Shown: positions 17,752 through 27,002, counted from the first letter of the stretch. The stretch is 64,000 nt of DNA from an uncultured Collinsella sp. (GCA_902492235.1 CABUKS010000001.1:62001-126000); one strand, 5' to 3'. Numbers and translations are program-made. The notes: a model not told the origin generated them from the sequence alone.

Positions 17752-17820
17752 AGTTGCGGTGAAATACGGACTGTTGAGGCCTTTAAAGGCATGAAACAGT
17801 CCGTATTTCACCGCAACTTA
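17752..17820. repeat. Palindromic repeat family R1, copy 2
   Basis: AAGTTGCGGTGAAATACGGA starts at 17752 and its reverse complement ends at 17820; here the stem extends through ACTGTT/AACAGT. It lies 28 bases after the stop of the 16704 gene and just beyond the end of the convergent toxin gene. Confidence 0.93.
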
Positions 17821-17833
17821 GGAGGGGATGGGG

Positions 17834-18310
17834 TTAGCTGCGGGGGCGGTGGCGGAGCTTGTCGATGGTGGTGTCGGTGCTGTGACTGCGGGCTTCGGCG
17901 ACGCGGTCGCGAGCGTCGGCAGCGGTTTGGCGCTCGCGGCGGTAATCGATCATGCCTTGAATGATGGGCTTGCCAAAGCTCACGACATCATCGTTGTAGA
18001 TGGCGGTTCGGGCTGCAAGGAGGCAGTCGGTAAAGTCCATATGGGTCTTGCCAAAGAGTTTGATGGCAAGGGCGACAACGGTGGGCTCGTCGACCATGAC
18101 GTCATCGAGCAGCCTTCTCATGGCCGTAGCAATCTCAACGCGGGGAACCTTATAGACGTCGCGCAGCGTGACCACGACGCGCGTGATGATCTCGGGGTAG
18201 ACGCGAGCGGTGCGCGTGGCGATGACCTTGGCGGCGCGCGGTGACAGAACTTCGTCGTCGTTGAGCAGGTAGCGTAGGATGACGGTCTCGTCGATGATGG
18301 TGCTACTCAT
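17834..18310 (-). CDS. PIN-domain toxin (VapC-like)
   Basis: This 158-residue protein has PIN features: an N-terminal acidic residue in IIDETVILRYLLN, a central Glu, and the acidic cluster MDFTDCLLAARTA around residue 92-104, followed by a DDVVSFGKP strand. PIN toxins cleave RNA with Mg2+. The gene overlaps its antitoxin partner by 8 bases at 18303-18310, the usual order of antitoxin first. The C-terminal 30 residues are Arg/Asp-rich and may be disordered. It faces the 16704 gene across repeat copy 2. Confidence 0.8.
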   Translation of the reverse strand: MSSTIIDETVILRYLLNDDEVLSPRAAKVIATRTARVYPEIITRVVVTLRDVYKVPRVEIATAMRRLLDDVMVDEPTVVALAIKLFGKTHMDFTDCLLAARTAIYNDDVVSFGKPIIQGMIDYRRERQTAADARDRVAEARSHSTDTTIDKLRHRPRS

Positions 18311-18626
18311 GGATATCTACTTCCTCGGGACCCAAAATCGAATCGTCGCTTTCCGTGGCAAGGTATTCAATCCAGGCATTGCGCTCCTCGGCGCGGCGAT
18401 TGGGATCTCCGTATGCTTTGAGCGATCCATAGGCGGCGGTGCCGTCCTTTGAGCGCACGGCGACCGGCTGAAAGGGAAGCTTGCGCATCAAAATGCTCTG
18501 CGCGACAAAAAGGCGGACAGCCTCGGCGAGCGATGTGCCCATGGCGTCGTAGAGGCGCTCGGCATGCTGTTTGTCCTCTTCGCGAATGCGCACCTGCAGG
18601 ATGGCTCGTTTTTGCGTCGATGACAT
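18303..18626 (-). CDS. RelB/DinJ-family antitoxin
   Basis: This 107-residue protein starts with a ribbon-helix-helix DNA-binding segment (RAILQVRIREEDKQHAERLYDAMGTSLAEAVRLF), here described by its RVRI-like beta strand and the following helices, then an acidic C-terminal tail that would bind the toxin. I chose the ATG at 18626 because GGGAGGG lies five bases upstream; a GTG one codon earlier is possible. As in other such operons it probably represses its own promoter. It pairs with the PIN protein rather than with a RelE fold, a less common but known combination. Confidence 0.78.
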   Translation of the reverse strand: MSSTQKRAILQVRIREEDKQHAERLYDAMGTSLAEAVRLFVAQSILMRKLPFQPVAVRSKDGTAAYGSLKAYGDPNRRAEERNAWIEYLATESDDSILGPEEVDIHE

Positions 18627-19054
18627 CACTGCCCTCCCTTAGCTAACGTGCAATATAGTCGGTCAAATGCGGCATGTGCCGACATCATAGAATCTTATAA
18701 CCATTACTTTATTTTACTCAAGTAAATAACCATTAACACGAATACAAGCGTAGTACATCCAAAATGAGAGCGTGTAAAAATCTCAGAGGTGTACGCATGT
18801 AATACACTCACCTTTATAGCTTCTAGAGAATAATTCCAACCTGCCAAAACCCCTGCAATACACCCGTATTGCAGGGCCTATGCTCAAGTTTGCCACCTGC
18901 AACTGCGTATATTTAGCCTGTATATCGTTGGAGGAACTCTATCGAAGCGCCTGTTTCGCCGCATGCGCTCGATACGCCGATGCCAGGCCACGGGCGGCTT
19001 GGGGCAACGTCGACAGGGTCTCTCCGGCATGGGATTCAGGAGGGAGTGAACAAC
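18627..19054. promoter_or_regulatory. Divergent intergenic region with a perfect palindrome upstream of the formate operon
   Basis: This AT-rich stretch separates the minus-strand antitoxin from the plus-strand ferredoxin gene and carries no gene that I can support. CCCTGCAATAC (18851-18861) pairs 11 of 11 with GTATTGCAGGG (18866-18876). No T run follows it on the plus strand. A related AATACAC word occurs at about 18800. Near 18710-18728 is a weaker palindrome around ACTCAAGT. These may be operator sites for the formate operon and for antitoxin autoregulation respectively. Confidence 0.45.
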
Positions 19055-19573
19055 ATGGGCAATAAACGAGTCGTGGCTGATTCTTCACGCTGCATTGGGT
19101 GCCAAACCTGTATGGCGGCGTGCATCGAGGCACACGATATTCCTGGCAACATCGCCGCACCTCGCTTGCGCGTAACGCGCACCTACGAGATCTCCGCGCC
19201 GGTGGCATGTCACCACTGCGAGGACGCTCCGTGCGCGAAGGCCTGTCCTACGGGCGCCTTGTTCTTTGATCCAAAGAACCATCGTATCGGCGTCAACGAG
19301 GACAACTGCATCGGCTGCAAGAGCTGCGTTATGGCATGCCCCTTTGGCGCCGTGAGCGTGGCGACCACGCAGGTCCCCGTCTTGATGGGTGACGTTCGCG
19401 TGGGTTCGCAGACCAAGAGCTTCGTGCTCAAGTGCGACCTGTGCGTGGACCGTCCCGGCGGTCCGGCGTGTGCCGAGGCGTGCCCGACCAAGGGCCTCAC
19501 CCTGGTAGACGAGGAGCGCCTGGCAGAACTGACTGCCGAGCGTGCCCGCGCCACCATCGAAAACGAGGCGTAA
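19055..19573 (+). CDS. 4Fe-4S ferredoxin subunit, HydN/HycB-like
   Basis: This 172-residue electron carrier has four ferredoxin-type cysteine clusters: CIGCQTCMAAC near residue 13, CHHCEDAPCAKAC near 50, CIGCKSCVMAC near 80 and CDLCVDRPGGPACAEAC near 120. This is the pattern of HydN/HycB and FdnH-like proteins that carry electrons away from formate dehydrogenase. The start at 19055 has AGGAGGGAGTGA upstream. It is the first gene of the operon with fdhF, 74 bases away, so it most likely accepts electrons from FdhF. Confidence 0.9.
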   Translation: MGNKRVVADSSRCIGCQTCMAACIEAHDIPGNIAAPRLRVTRTYEISAPVACHHCEDAPCAKACPTGALFFDPKNHRIGVNEDNCIGCKSCVMACPFGAVSVATTQVPVLMGDVRVGSQTKSFVLKCDLCVDRPGGPACAEACPTKGLTLVDEERLAELTAERARATIENEA

Positions 19574-19647
19574 GCGTCGGGCGACAGGCCCAATGATTGT
19601 CAAATAAGTACCGAGTATTCGGTAGCAGAGAAAGGAAGGAGGGTGTC

Positions 19648-21870
19648 ATGGAGAAGCATAAAGTGATCTGCCCGTATTGCGGCGCCGGTTGCCAGTTTAA
19701 CCTCTTGGTCCAAAACGGCCAGGTCGTGGGTACCGAACCGCTCAACGGCATCACCAACCAGAGCGAGCTGTGCCTTAAGGGCATGAGCGGCTACGACTTC
19801 ATCAACGACACCAAGATCTTGACTCCCCGCGTACTGCACCCGATGATCCGTCGCACCAAGGGCGCGGATCTTGAGCGCGTAAGCTGGGACGAGGCACTGG
19901 ATTTCACCGCATCTAAGATGCAGGCCATAATTGACGAATATGGTCCTAACGCTGTCATGACCACCGGCTCTTCGCGAGGCGGCGGCAATGAGGCGAACTA
20001 CGTCATGCAGAAGTTTACGCGTGCGTGCATCGGCACCCACAGCGTGGACAACTGCGCCCGTACTTGACACGGCCCTACTGTCCTCGGTCTGATGGACACG
20101 GTTGGTTCAGGTTGCATGTCATGCTCCATCCCCGGTATGGAGGATGCGGGCTGCATTTTCCTCTTCGGCTATAACCCTGCCGATTCGCACCCCATCGTCG
20201 CAAGGCGTATCGTGCGAGCCAAAGAAAAGGGTTGCAAGATCATCGTCGCCGACCCGCGCCATATCGAAACCGCGCGTATCGCCGATCTCTACCTTCCGAT
20301 CAAGAACGGTTGCAATGTTGCGTTCCTCAACGCCTTTGCCAACTGTCTGGTCAACGATGGCCTCTACGACAAGGAATTCGTCGCCGAGCACACGAACGGC
20401 TTTGACGAGTGGTGGGAGACCATCAAGAACTACACTCCCGAATCCGTACAGGACATCACGGGTGTCGAGCCCGCGTTGATCCACCAAGCTGCCGAGATGT
20501 ACGCCACGGCGAAGCCCTCTGCCATCATTGGCTGGGGCATGGGCGTATGCCAGCAGAAGCAGAATCTGAAGACGGTGCACACCATCGCCTCCATCGCCTG
20601 CGTTGCCGGCCAGATCGGCAAACCCAATTCCGGTCTCGCGCCCGTGCGTGGCCAGAATAACGTCCAGGGCTCCTGCGATATGGGTATGCTGCCCAACCTG
20701 TACCCTGGCTACCAGAAGGTCACCGACCCGGCAGTGCGTGCCAAGTTTGCCAAGGCTTGGGGCGTACCCGAGGAAAAGCTCCCGCTCGAGGAGGGCTACA
20801 AGCTCACCGACCTGGGCCACCTGGTCGACGAGGGCAAGGTGCACTGCTTCTACAACTACGGCGAGGACCCGGTGCAGACCGAGCCCGATTCGGCCGGCAT
20901 GCGCAAGACGCTCTCCGAGCTGGATCTGTTCATTTGCCAGGACATCTTTATGACGCAGACGACCATGCTCGCTGACGTCATCCTGCCTGCCACCTCTTGG
21001 GGCGAGCACGAGGGTGTCTTTACCGCATCCGACCGTAGCTTCCAGCACTTTGACGCGGCTGTTCCGCCCAAGGGCGAGTGCCGCCACGACTGGGAGATCT
21101 TCGCGGACCTGTCCACGCGTATGGGCTATCCCATGCACTACGACAACACCGAGCAGATCTGGAACGAGTGCATTAGCCTGTGCCCCAACTTTGTGGGCGC
21201 GACCTACGAGAAGATGGCTCCCGAGGGCGGTTACGCCCAGTGGCCGGTCAAGAGCACCGATGTGAACGACCACGGTACGCCCGACATGTTCGCTGGTGGC
21301 AAGTTCACCACCAAGGACGGCCGCGCCAACCTGATGGCACACGACTGGGAGGCGCCCTCCGAGCTTCCCGACGATGAGTACCCGCTCATCCTGTGCACCG
21401 TCCGCGAGGTCGGCCACTACAGCTGCCGCTCGATGACCGGCAACTGCAAGACGCTGGCACTGCTTGCCGACGAGCCCGGCTTTGTCCGCATGAATCCCGC
21501 GGACGCCCAGGCACGCGGCATCAAGAATGGCGACATCGTCTCGATCCACAGCCGCCGCGGCCAGGTATACAGCCGCGCCGACGTGAGCGACCGCATCAAC
21601 AAGGGCACGGTCTATATGACCTACCAGTGGTGGATCGGCAAGTGCAACGAGCTGACCATGCACAAGGTCGACCCGGTCTCGCATACGCCCGAGGACAAGT
21701 TCTCCGCCTGCCAGGTCGACGCTATCGCCGACCAGGTCTGGGCCGAGGGCGAGGTCGAGCGTCAGTACACCGAGCTCAAGCAGGCTCTGGTGGACGCCGC
21801 CGCTCCCCAGGACGTTGAGCCTGGCGCCGCCAAGTTCGACGACGAGACGCACGTGAATCAAATCGTGTAG
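19648..21870 (+). CDS. fdhF: Formate dehydrogenase H-type, selenocysteine-containing (UGA at 20065-20067)
   Basis: FdhF oxidises formate to CO2 using a bis-molybdopterin Mo centre. The frame from ATG 19648 reaches TGA at codon 140 and runs open to 21870, 740 residues. Codon 140 is exactly the Sec position in E. coli FDH-H, and the context ARTUHGPTV matches the E. coli VUHGPSV. The N-terminal cluster cysteines are at 8, 11, 15 and 42, again the same numbering as in E. coli. A good SECIS hairpin follows the UGA. The C-terminal molybdopterin-binding domain contains REVGHYSCRSMTGN. With the hyf genes downstream it would form a formate hydrogenlyase. Splitting this into two genes at 20067/20092 would be an error. 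Confidence 0.97.
20068..20098 (+). promoter_or_regulatory. Bacterial SECIS element of fdhF
   Basis: Eighteen bases after the UGA is the apical word GGTCTG (20086-20091), flanked by the stem TGTCC (20079-20083) with GGACA (20094-20098). Loop identity and distance are the same as in E. coli fdhF as I recall it (UGA, 18 nt, GGUCUG). Confidence 0.88.
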
Positions 21871-21891
21871 TCCCGTTCTCGTTGGCTTTTT

Positions 21892-21932
21892 GGGCCGGGC
21901 GTCCCGTACGTTCGGGAGCCCGGCCCGTTATT
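21892..21932 (+). terminator. Terminator-like hairpin between fdhF and the hyf genes
   Basis: GGGCCGGGC (21892-21900) pairs with GCCCGGCCC (21918-21926), with an inner TCCCG/CGGGA stem, followed by GTTATTTT. It may be a partial terminator letting FdhF be made in excess of the hydrogenase. Confidence 0.65.
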
Positions 21933-21948
21933 TTGAAAGGAAGTGGGG

Positions 21949-22566
21949 ATGAACCGCTTCATCGACATCAACCCGGAGAGGTGCATCGGCTGCGGAACAT
22001 GCCAGTCCGCCTGTGCCGACGCCCACCGGATGCAGGGTCTTCAGGATACGCCGCGCCTGGCGCTCGTGAAGACCGGCGGTATTTCGGCCGCCCTTGCCTG
22101 CCACCATTGCGAGGGTGCCCCCTGCGCCGAGGTCTGCCCGGTGAATGCCATCGAGCACGATGGCGATCGCATCCACGTCAAGGAGCAGGAGTGCATCGGG
22201 TGCAGGCTGTGCGCCATCGCGTGCCCCTTCGGAGCCATCCATCCCGATGGCACGTCTATCGCCGGTGTCGCAGGCATGTGCGACCCGACGCCTTCGTATC
22301 CTAAGTCCCTGAGCAGCCTGCTTACGTGGGCTCCCGGCCAGTACACCTGCGCTGTTAAGTGCGACCTGTGCGCCTTCGATCCGGACGGTCCGCATTGTGT
22401 GGCGGCGTGCCCCACCAAGGCGCTGACCGTCATGGGCGGCGCGGCCGATCGCGAGCTCGACGAGGCCAAGCGCCTGCGCTCGATCGAAAACGGTCCGGTC
22501 GTCGACGTTACCGCTGTGGCCCAGGGTCTGTCCGAGAAAGCAGAAGGGAGCGTAAACAATGGATAG
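21949..22566 (+). CDS. hyfA: Hydrogenase-4 ferredoxin subunit HyfA (HycB-like)
   Basis: This 205-residue polyferredoxin has four cysteine groups: CIGCGTCQSAC near 13, CHHCEGAPCAEVC near 48, CIGCRLCAIAC near 80 and CDLCAFDPDGPHCVAAC near 135. It is the electron-transfer protein that links formate dehydrogenase to the hydrogenase arm. The start at 21949 follows GAAAGGAAGTGGGG. Its last 8 bases overlap the start of hyfB. It is related to, but clearly distinct from, the 19055 ferredoxin. Confidence 0.9.
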   Translation: MNRFIDINPERCIGCGTCQSACADAHRMQGLQDTPRLALVKTGGISAALACHHCEGAPCAEVCPVNAIEHDGDRIHVKEQECIGCRLCAIACPFGAIHPDGTSIAGVAGMCDPTPSYPKSLSSLLTWAPGQYTCAVKCDLCAFDPDGPHCVAACPTKALTVMGGAADRELDEAKRLRSIENGPVVDVTAVAQGLSEKAEGSVNNG

Positions 22567-24577
22567 CATGACGCTGTTTATCGCATCGCTTGCCGTCTCG
22601 TGCATCGGTGCGCTCGCCTCGGTTCTGCTGATTAAGGCCGACAACGCCGCCAAGACCGCCGGCTGCCTTATCGGCGCCGTCGCCGCGGTGCTTTCGTTTG
22701 TGGCCGGTATCCAGGCCGTGCTGGGCGATGTCACGTCGGTCGACACCATCGTGTTTTTCCCGTTTGCCCATTTCCAGCTGCTGCTCAATCAGCTGTCCGG
22801 CCTGTTCGTGGCGCTCATCTCGGTGCTCGCGTTTGCCGGTTCGATTTACGGTCTCAACTACTTTGATGAGTACCCGGGCAAAAAGGGCCGCGCCGGCTTC
22901 TTCTTTAACACCTTCGTGGCGTCCATGATGCTCGTCATCACCGCCGACAACGTGTTTTGGTTCCTGGTCGCCTTTGAGCTCATGTCGCTGACCTCGTACT
23001 TCCTGGTCGTGATCGAGGAGAACGAGAATTCCATCCATGGCGGTTGGCTCTACTTTGTGATCGCGCATGTGGGCTTTGTGCTCATCATGGCGAGCTTCCT
23101 CACCATGACCAACTTCGCCGGTGGCTCGTTTGCCTTTGCGGATTTCCGCGCTACGCAGTTTAGCCCCGCGGTCGCATCCGTGTGCTTCGTGCTCGCCTTC
23201 TTTGGTTTTGGCGCCAAGGCCGGTATCATCCCGCTGCACGGCTGGCTGCCCAAGGCACATCCCGAGGCGCCGTCCAACGTGTCGGCCCTCATGTCCGGCG
23301 GCATGATCAAGATCGGTATCTTCGGTATCCTCAAGGTTGGTCTCGACCTGCTCTCCGCCTCGGGCGTTCAGGTCTGGTGGGGCCTTATGGTCATGGTCTT
23401 CGGTGCGATCTCGTCGGTCCTCGGCGTGGCCTTCGCCCTGCAGGAGCATGACATCAAGCGCCTGCTGGCCTATCACTCCGTCGAGAACATCGGCATCATT
23501 CTGCTCGGCGTCGGCGCCTCCATGGCCGCCATGGCACTCAACTCGGTCGGTATCGCCGTCCTGGCTCTGATGGCCGCCCTCTACCACACGTTTAACCACG
23601 CGATGTTTAAGGGCGAGCTTTTCTTGGGCGCCGGTGCGCTGCTGTACTCCACGGGTACGCGCAATATGGAGAAGATGGGCGGCCTGTTCCGTCGTATGCC
23701 GGCAACGGCCATCTGCTTCCTCGTTGGCGCGCTTGCCATCTCGGCCATCCCGCCCTTCAACGGCTTTGTGTCCGAGTGGTTTACCTATCAGTCGCTGTTT
23801 AATGCCGCCATGCAGGGTGACAAGGCCGTCATGATTGTGGCCGTGTTCGCTGCCGTCGCGCTCGCCATTACCGGCGCGCTGGCTGTCACGTGCTTCGTCA
23901 AGGCCTATGGCGTCTCCTTTGCCTCCGCGCCCCGCTCCGAGGCCGCGGCCAATGCCAAGGAGGTTCCCGCCCCCATGGTGTTTGCGCAGGGCCTGCTCGC
24001 TGCCATCTGCGTCGTGTTGGGCATTGGCGCTCCCGTGATCGCTCCCGTGCTGGTCGATGTCGCCGCGTCCGTGCTGCATCCGTACGGTGGCGTGTTTGCC
24101 GCCGAGGGCATGCAGCTCATGAACCAGTACTCCGGCGCTGCCACCTCCACGCCCGCGATCGCTATTGCGCTTGTGGTGCTCGTCGGCCTTGCCTGCGGTT
24201 ATCGCAAGCTCAAGACCGTCGGCAAGGTGCAGAAGTCCCAGCCGTGGGCATGCGGCTATGCTCCCAACGAGCATATGCCCGTCGTGGCCACGACCTTCGC
24301 CTCCGAGGTGTCCTGGTTTATGCAGCCGCTCTACACGCTGCGCGACCGCTGCACGGCCGTCTGCTGGTCCATCGCGCACTTCTTCCAGAAGCTCACCGGT
24401 GTGGCCGAGGCTGTGGAGCCCGTACCCGACAAGGTTCTCGTCGATGCCCCGCATAAGGGTGTCGAGAAGCTCGCCGACCTCGCGACTAAGCTCGAGGGCG
24501 GCAACTACAGCATCTATATCTGCTACATCGTCGCGGCACTCGTGGTGTTCCTCGTGCTCGCCGTGCAAATGGGTTAA
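22559..24577 (+). CDS. hyfB: Hydrogenase-4 membrane subunit HyfB (NuoL/M/N-like)
   Basis: This 672-residue multi-pass protein, the same size as E. coli HyfB, belongs to the proton-translocating antiporter-like family. Visible marks are the Glu in FELMSLTSYFLVV (about 142), the Lys region GFGAKAGIIPLHGWLPKAHPEAPSNVSALMSG around 220-250 and the broken-helix segment HDIKRLLAYHSVENIG. A long C-terminal extension with further hydrophobic stretches follows. It sits in the cytoplasmic membrane and would couple H2 formation to ion pumping. It follows hyfA with overlap and precedes hyfC by 12 bases. Confidence 0.92.
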   Translation: MDSMTLFIASLAVSCIGALASVLLIKADNAAKTAGCLIGAVAAVLSFVAGIQAVLGDVTSVDTIVFFPFAHFQLLLNQLSGLFVALISVLAFAGSIYGLNYFDEYPGKKGRAGFFFNTFVASMMLVITADNVFWFLVAFELMSLTSYFLVVIEENENSIHGGWLYFVIAHVGFVLIMASFLTMTNFAGGSFAFADFRATQFSPAVASVCFVLAFFGFGAKAGIIPLHGWLPKAHPEAPSNVSALMSGGMIKIGIFGILKVGLDLLSASGVQVWWGLMVMVFGAISSVLGVAFALQEHDIKRLLAYHSVENIGIILLGVGASMAAMALNSVGIAVLALMAALYHTFNHAMFKGELFLGAGALLYSTGTRNMEKMGGLFRRMPATAICFLVGALAISAIPPFNGFVSEWFTYQSLFNAAMQGDKAVMIVAVFAAVALAITGALAVTCFVKAYGVSFASAPRSEAAANAKEVPAPMVFAQGLLAAICVVLGIGAPVIAPVLVDVAASVLHPYGGVFAAEGMQLMNQYSGAATSTPAIAIALVVLVGLACGYRKLKTVGKVQKSQPWACGYAPNEHMPVVATTFASEVSWFMQPLYTLRDRCTAVCWSIAHFFQKLTGVAEAVEPVPDKVLVDAPHKGVEKLADLATKLEGGNYSIYICYIVAALVVFLVLAVQMG

Positions 24578-24589
24578 GGAGGGGAGAGC

Positions 24590-25516
24590 ATGAACAACAT
24601 CGTACTTGCCGTTCTGCAGGGCGTGGTCGTCATGGCCGTCGCACCGTTCTTCTCCGGTCTCGGCCGCGTGATCCGCGCCAAGATGCACAACCGTCGTGGC
24701 CCCAGCATCATGCAGGACTACCGCGACCTGGCCAAGCTCTTTGCGCGCCCCGAGTCCCAGAGCGAGGATGCGAGCTTTGCGCTGCGCATTATGCCGCCGC
24801 TGTTCTTCGCCGTCGCCTTTATGCTCGCGATGGGTCTGCCGCTCTTTACGGCACAAAGCCCCATCCCGGTCTTTGGTGACGCCATCACCATCATGTACAG
24901 CCTGGCGCTCGCCCGCTTCTTCTTCGCCCTCTGCGGTGTGGATTCGTCCAACGCCTACGCCGGTATCGGCGGCGTCCGCGAGCTGCTCATGAGCGTGCTC
25001 ATCGAGCCGTCCATGCTGCTAGCGCTGTTTGCCGCCGCCCTGGTGTGCGGTTCCACCGACATCGCCACCATGGGTCAGCACATCATGACGGGCGCCATCG
25101 ACGCGCCGGTCGCTGTGATCCTCGCCGGCATCGCCTTTGCGATCGCCTGCTACATGGAACTCGGCAAGCTGCCGTTTGATCAGGCCGAGGCCGAGCAAGA
25201 GCTTCAGGAAGGTCCGCTCGCCGAGCTTTCGGGTCCGTCGCTCGCCATGGCCAAGCTTGCCATGTCCATGAAACAGGTCCTGGTTGTCGCTTGGTTCTGC
25301 GCGATCTTCGTCCCCTGGGGCGAGCCCGCGACCGTGGGCGCCGCCGCCGTTCTGGGTGCAGTCATCTTCCTGGTGAAGTGCCTGGTCGACTTTGTGGTAT
25401 GCGGCGTGATCGAGAACTCCTGCTCGCGCTCGCGTTTTAAGGTGCTCGGTAATCAGACTTGGGCCGTCGTGGGCATCGCCGTTCTGGCGTTTGTCTTCGT
25501 GGTCGTCGGCGTGTAG
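24590..25516 (+). CDS. hyfC: Hydrogenase-4 membrane anchor HyfC (NuoH-like)
   Basis: This 308-residue membrane protein matches HycD/HyfC/NuoH. It has the characteristic cytoplasmic loop RRGPSIMQDYRDLAKLFARPE near residues 33-50 and the acidic loop ELGKLPFDQAEAEQEL near 190-205, both of which contact the hydrogenase module and the ion path in known complexes. About eight transmembrane segments are expected. It anchors the peripheral HyfG/H/I arm to the membrane. Confidence 0.92.
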   Translation: MNNIVLAVLQGVVVMAVAPFFSGLGRVIRAKMHNRRGPSIMQDYRDLAKLFARPESQSEDASFALRIMPPLFFAVAFMLAMGLPLFTAQSPIPVFGDAITIMYSLALARFFFALCGVDSSNAYAGIGGVRELLMSVLIEPSMLLALFAAALVCGSTDIATMGQHIMTGAIDAPVAVILAGIAFAIACYMELGKLPFDQAEAEQELQEGPLAELSGPSLAMAKLAMSMKQVLVVAWFCAIFVPWGEPATVGAAAVLGAVIFLVKCLVDFVVCGVIENSCSRSRFKVLGNQTWAVVGIAVLAFVFVVVGV

Positions 25517-25531
25517 GAGAAGGGAGAAACA

Positions 25532-26989
25532 ATGTCATTTGCAGTCAGTCTGTCCCTTCTCGGCTTGGTCGCTATCGCGGCCCCGATGGTGGCCTCGGTG
25601 CTCGTCGCCCTGTTCCCCCGTCCGTACGCCAAGTGGTTCAGCGTTTTGGGTGCCGCCGTCTCGACGGTCTGCACCATCGCCCTCGCCGCGAATTTCGCTG
25701 GCGCCGGCATGCCCGACACGCAGGTTCCCCTGATCTCGTTTGGGCAGACCCTCGTCATGGGATTCACCTTCGATCGCATGAGCACGCTGCTCGCGCCCGC
25801 CTTTGTGGGTATCGGCCTGCTTGTCGTGATCTATTCGATTCCCTATATGAGCGAGAATAACCGTGAGCATCCTGACGCACCGCGTCGTCGCTTCTACGCG
25901 TACCTCGCGACCTTCATCGGCGCCATGGCCGGCCTTGTGTACAGCTCGACCCTTTTGGGCCAGCTCGTGTTCTTTGAGATCACGGGTGCCTGCTCTTGGG
26001 GCCTCATCAGCTACTACATGTCGCCTACGGCCAAGAAGGCTGGCATGAAGGCCCTGATCATTACGCATATCGGTGCGCTCGGCCTGTATCTGGGCGCCGC
26101 CATCGTGTTTGCCCACACCGGCACCTTCGCCATCACTGCGATTGCCGGCCTCGACGCCAAGCTCAAGGCTATCGTCCTTTTGCTTGTGCTGTTTGCGGCC
26201 TGGGCCAAGTCCGCACAGGTTCCCATGTACATGTGGCTGCCTTCGGCCATGGAGGCGCCGACGCCTGTTTCGGCCTACCTGCATGGCGCCTCGATGGTCA
26301 AGGTCGGCGTGTGCGTGTTCGCGCGTGCACTTGTCTCTGCCGGCGAGATTCCCGAGATCGTGGGCTGGGTTGCCATTATCGACGCCATGGTCACCATGCT
26401 CTTTGGTTTCCTTATGTACCTGCCGCAAAAGGACATGAAGCGTCTGCTGGCCTTCTCCACGATCGCCCAGCTCTCCTACGTGTTCTTTGGTCTGGGCCTT
26501 TCGGTCTTTGGCAGCCAGCTGGCCTTTGACGGTGCCGTGTGCCACATCTTTAACCACGCTTTCGCCAAGACGCTGTTCTTCCTGATCGCCGGTTCGTTCT
26601 CCTTTACGCTCGGCACACGTATGCTGCCCAAGCTTCGCGGCATCGTAAAGAAGTACCCGATCTCGGGCGTGGGCTTTGGTGTCGCCGCGCTCGCCATTGC
26701 CGGCGTGCCGCCTATGAACACGTTCTTCTCGAAGTTCCAGATCATCGCCGGCGGTTTTTCCGTGGGTGCCGGCAACGTCGCGATCCTGGTGCTCGTGTGC
26801 ATCATGGTCGCCGAGACCGTCGCCACCTTCGCCTGGTTCCTCAAGTGGATGGGCTATTGCCTGCCCGGCGAGCCGAGCGACGAGGTCGCTGCGGGAGCCC
26901 CGCTTCCCCGCGCGATGGCGTTCGTGTTCATCGTGCTCATCATCATGGTTATCGTCAGCGGCCCGCTTTCGGCCAGCTGGATCGGTTAG
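25532..26989 (+). CDS. hyfD: Hydrogenase-4 membrane subunit HyfD (NuoL/M/N-like)
   Basis: This 485-residue antiporter-like protein has the family Glu in FFEITGACSWGLISYY near residue 150 and the Lys-bearing segment WAKSAQVPMYMWLPSAMEAPTPVSAYLHGASMVK near 230-260. It carries a second copy of the pump-like module beside HyfB and HyfF; the presence of HyfD and HyfE is what separates Hyd-4 (FHL-2) from the smaller Hyd-3 complex. The gene starts 15 bases after hyfC with AAGGGAGAAAC upstream. Confidence 0.92.
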   Translation: MSFAVSLSLLGLVAIAAPMVASVLVALFPRPYAKWFSVLGAAVSTVCTIALAANFAGAGMPDTQVPLISFGQTLVMGFTFDRMSTLLAPAFVGIGLLVVIYSIPYMSENNREHPDAPRRRFYAYLATFIGAMAGLVYSSTLLGQLVFFEITGACSWGLISYYMSPTAKKAGMKALIITHIGALGLYLGAAIVFAHTGTFAITAIAGLDAKLKAIVLLLVLFAAWAKSAQVPMYMWLPSAMEAPTPVSAYLHGASMVKVGVCVFARALVSAGEIPEIVGWVAIIDAMVTMLFGFLMYLPQKDMKRLLAFSTIAQLSYVFFGLGLSVFGSQLAFDGAVCHIFNHAFAKTLFFLIAGSFSFTLGTRMLPKLRGIVKKYPISGVGFGVAALAIAGVPPMNTFFSKFQIIAGGFSVGAGNVAILVLVCIMVAETVATFAWFLKWMGYCLPGEPSDEVAAGAPLPRAMAFVFIVLIIMVIVSGPLSASWIG

Positions 26990-27002
26990 GAGGTAGAACG
27001 AC

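Noticed and set aside
17828..18244. 138-codon plus-strand frame
   Set aside because: It is antisense to the PIN toxin, Gly/Ala/Asp-rich and starts within the border of the repeat.
20065..20067. In-frame stop splitting fdhF into two genes
   Set aside because: The UGA is at the known Sec140 position with the conserved HGP context and SECIS; one gene.
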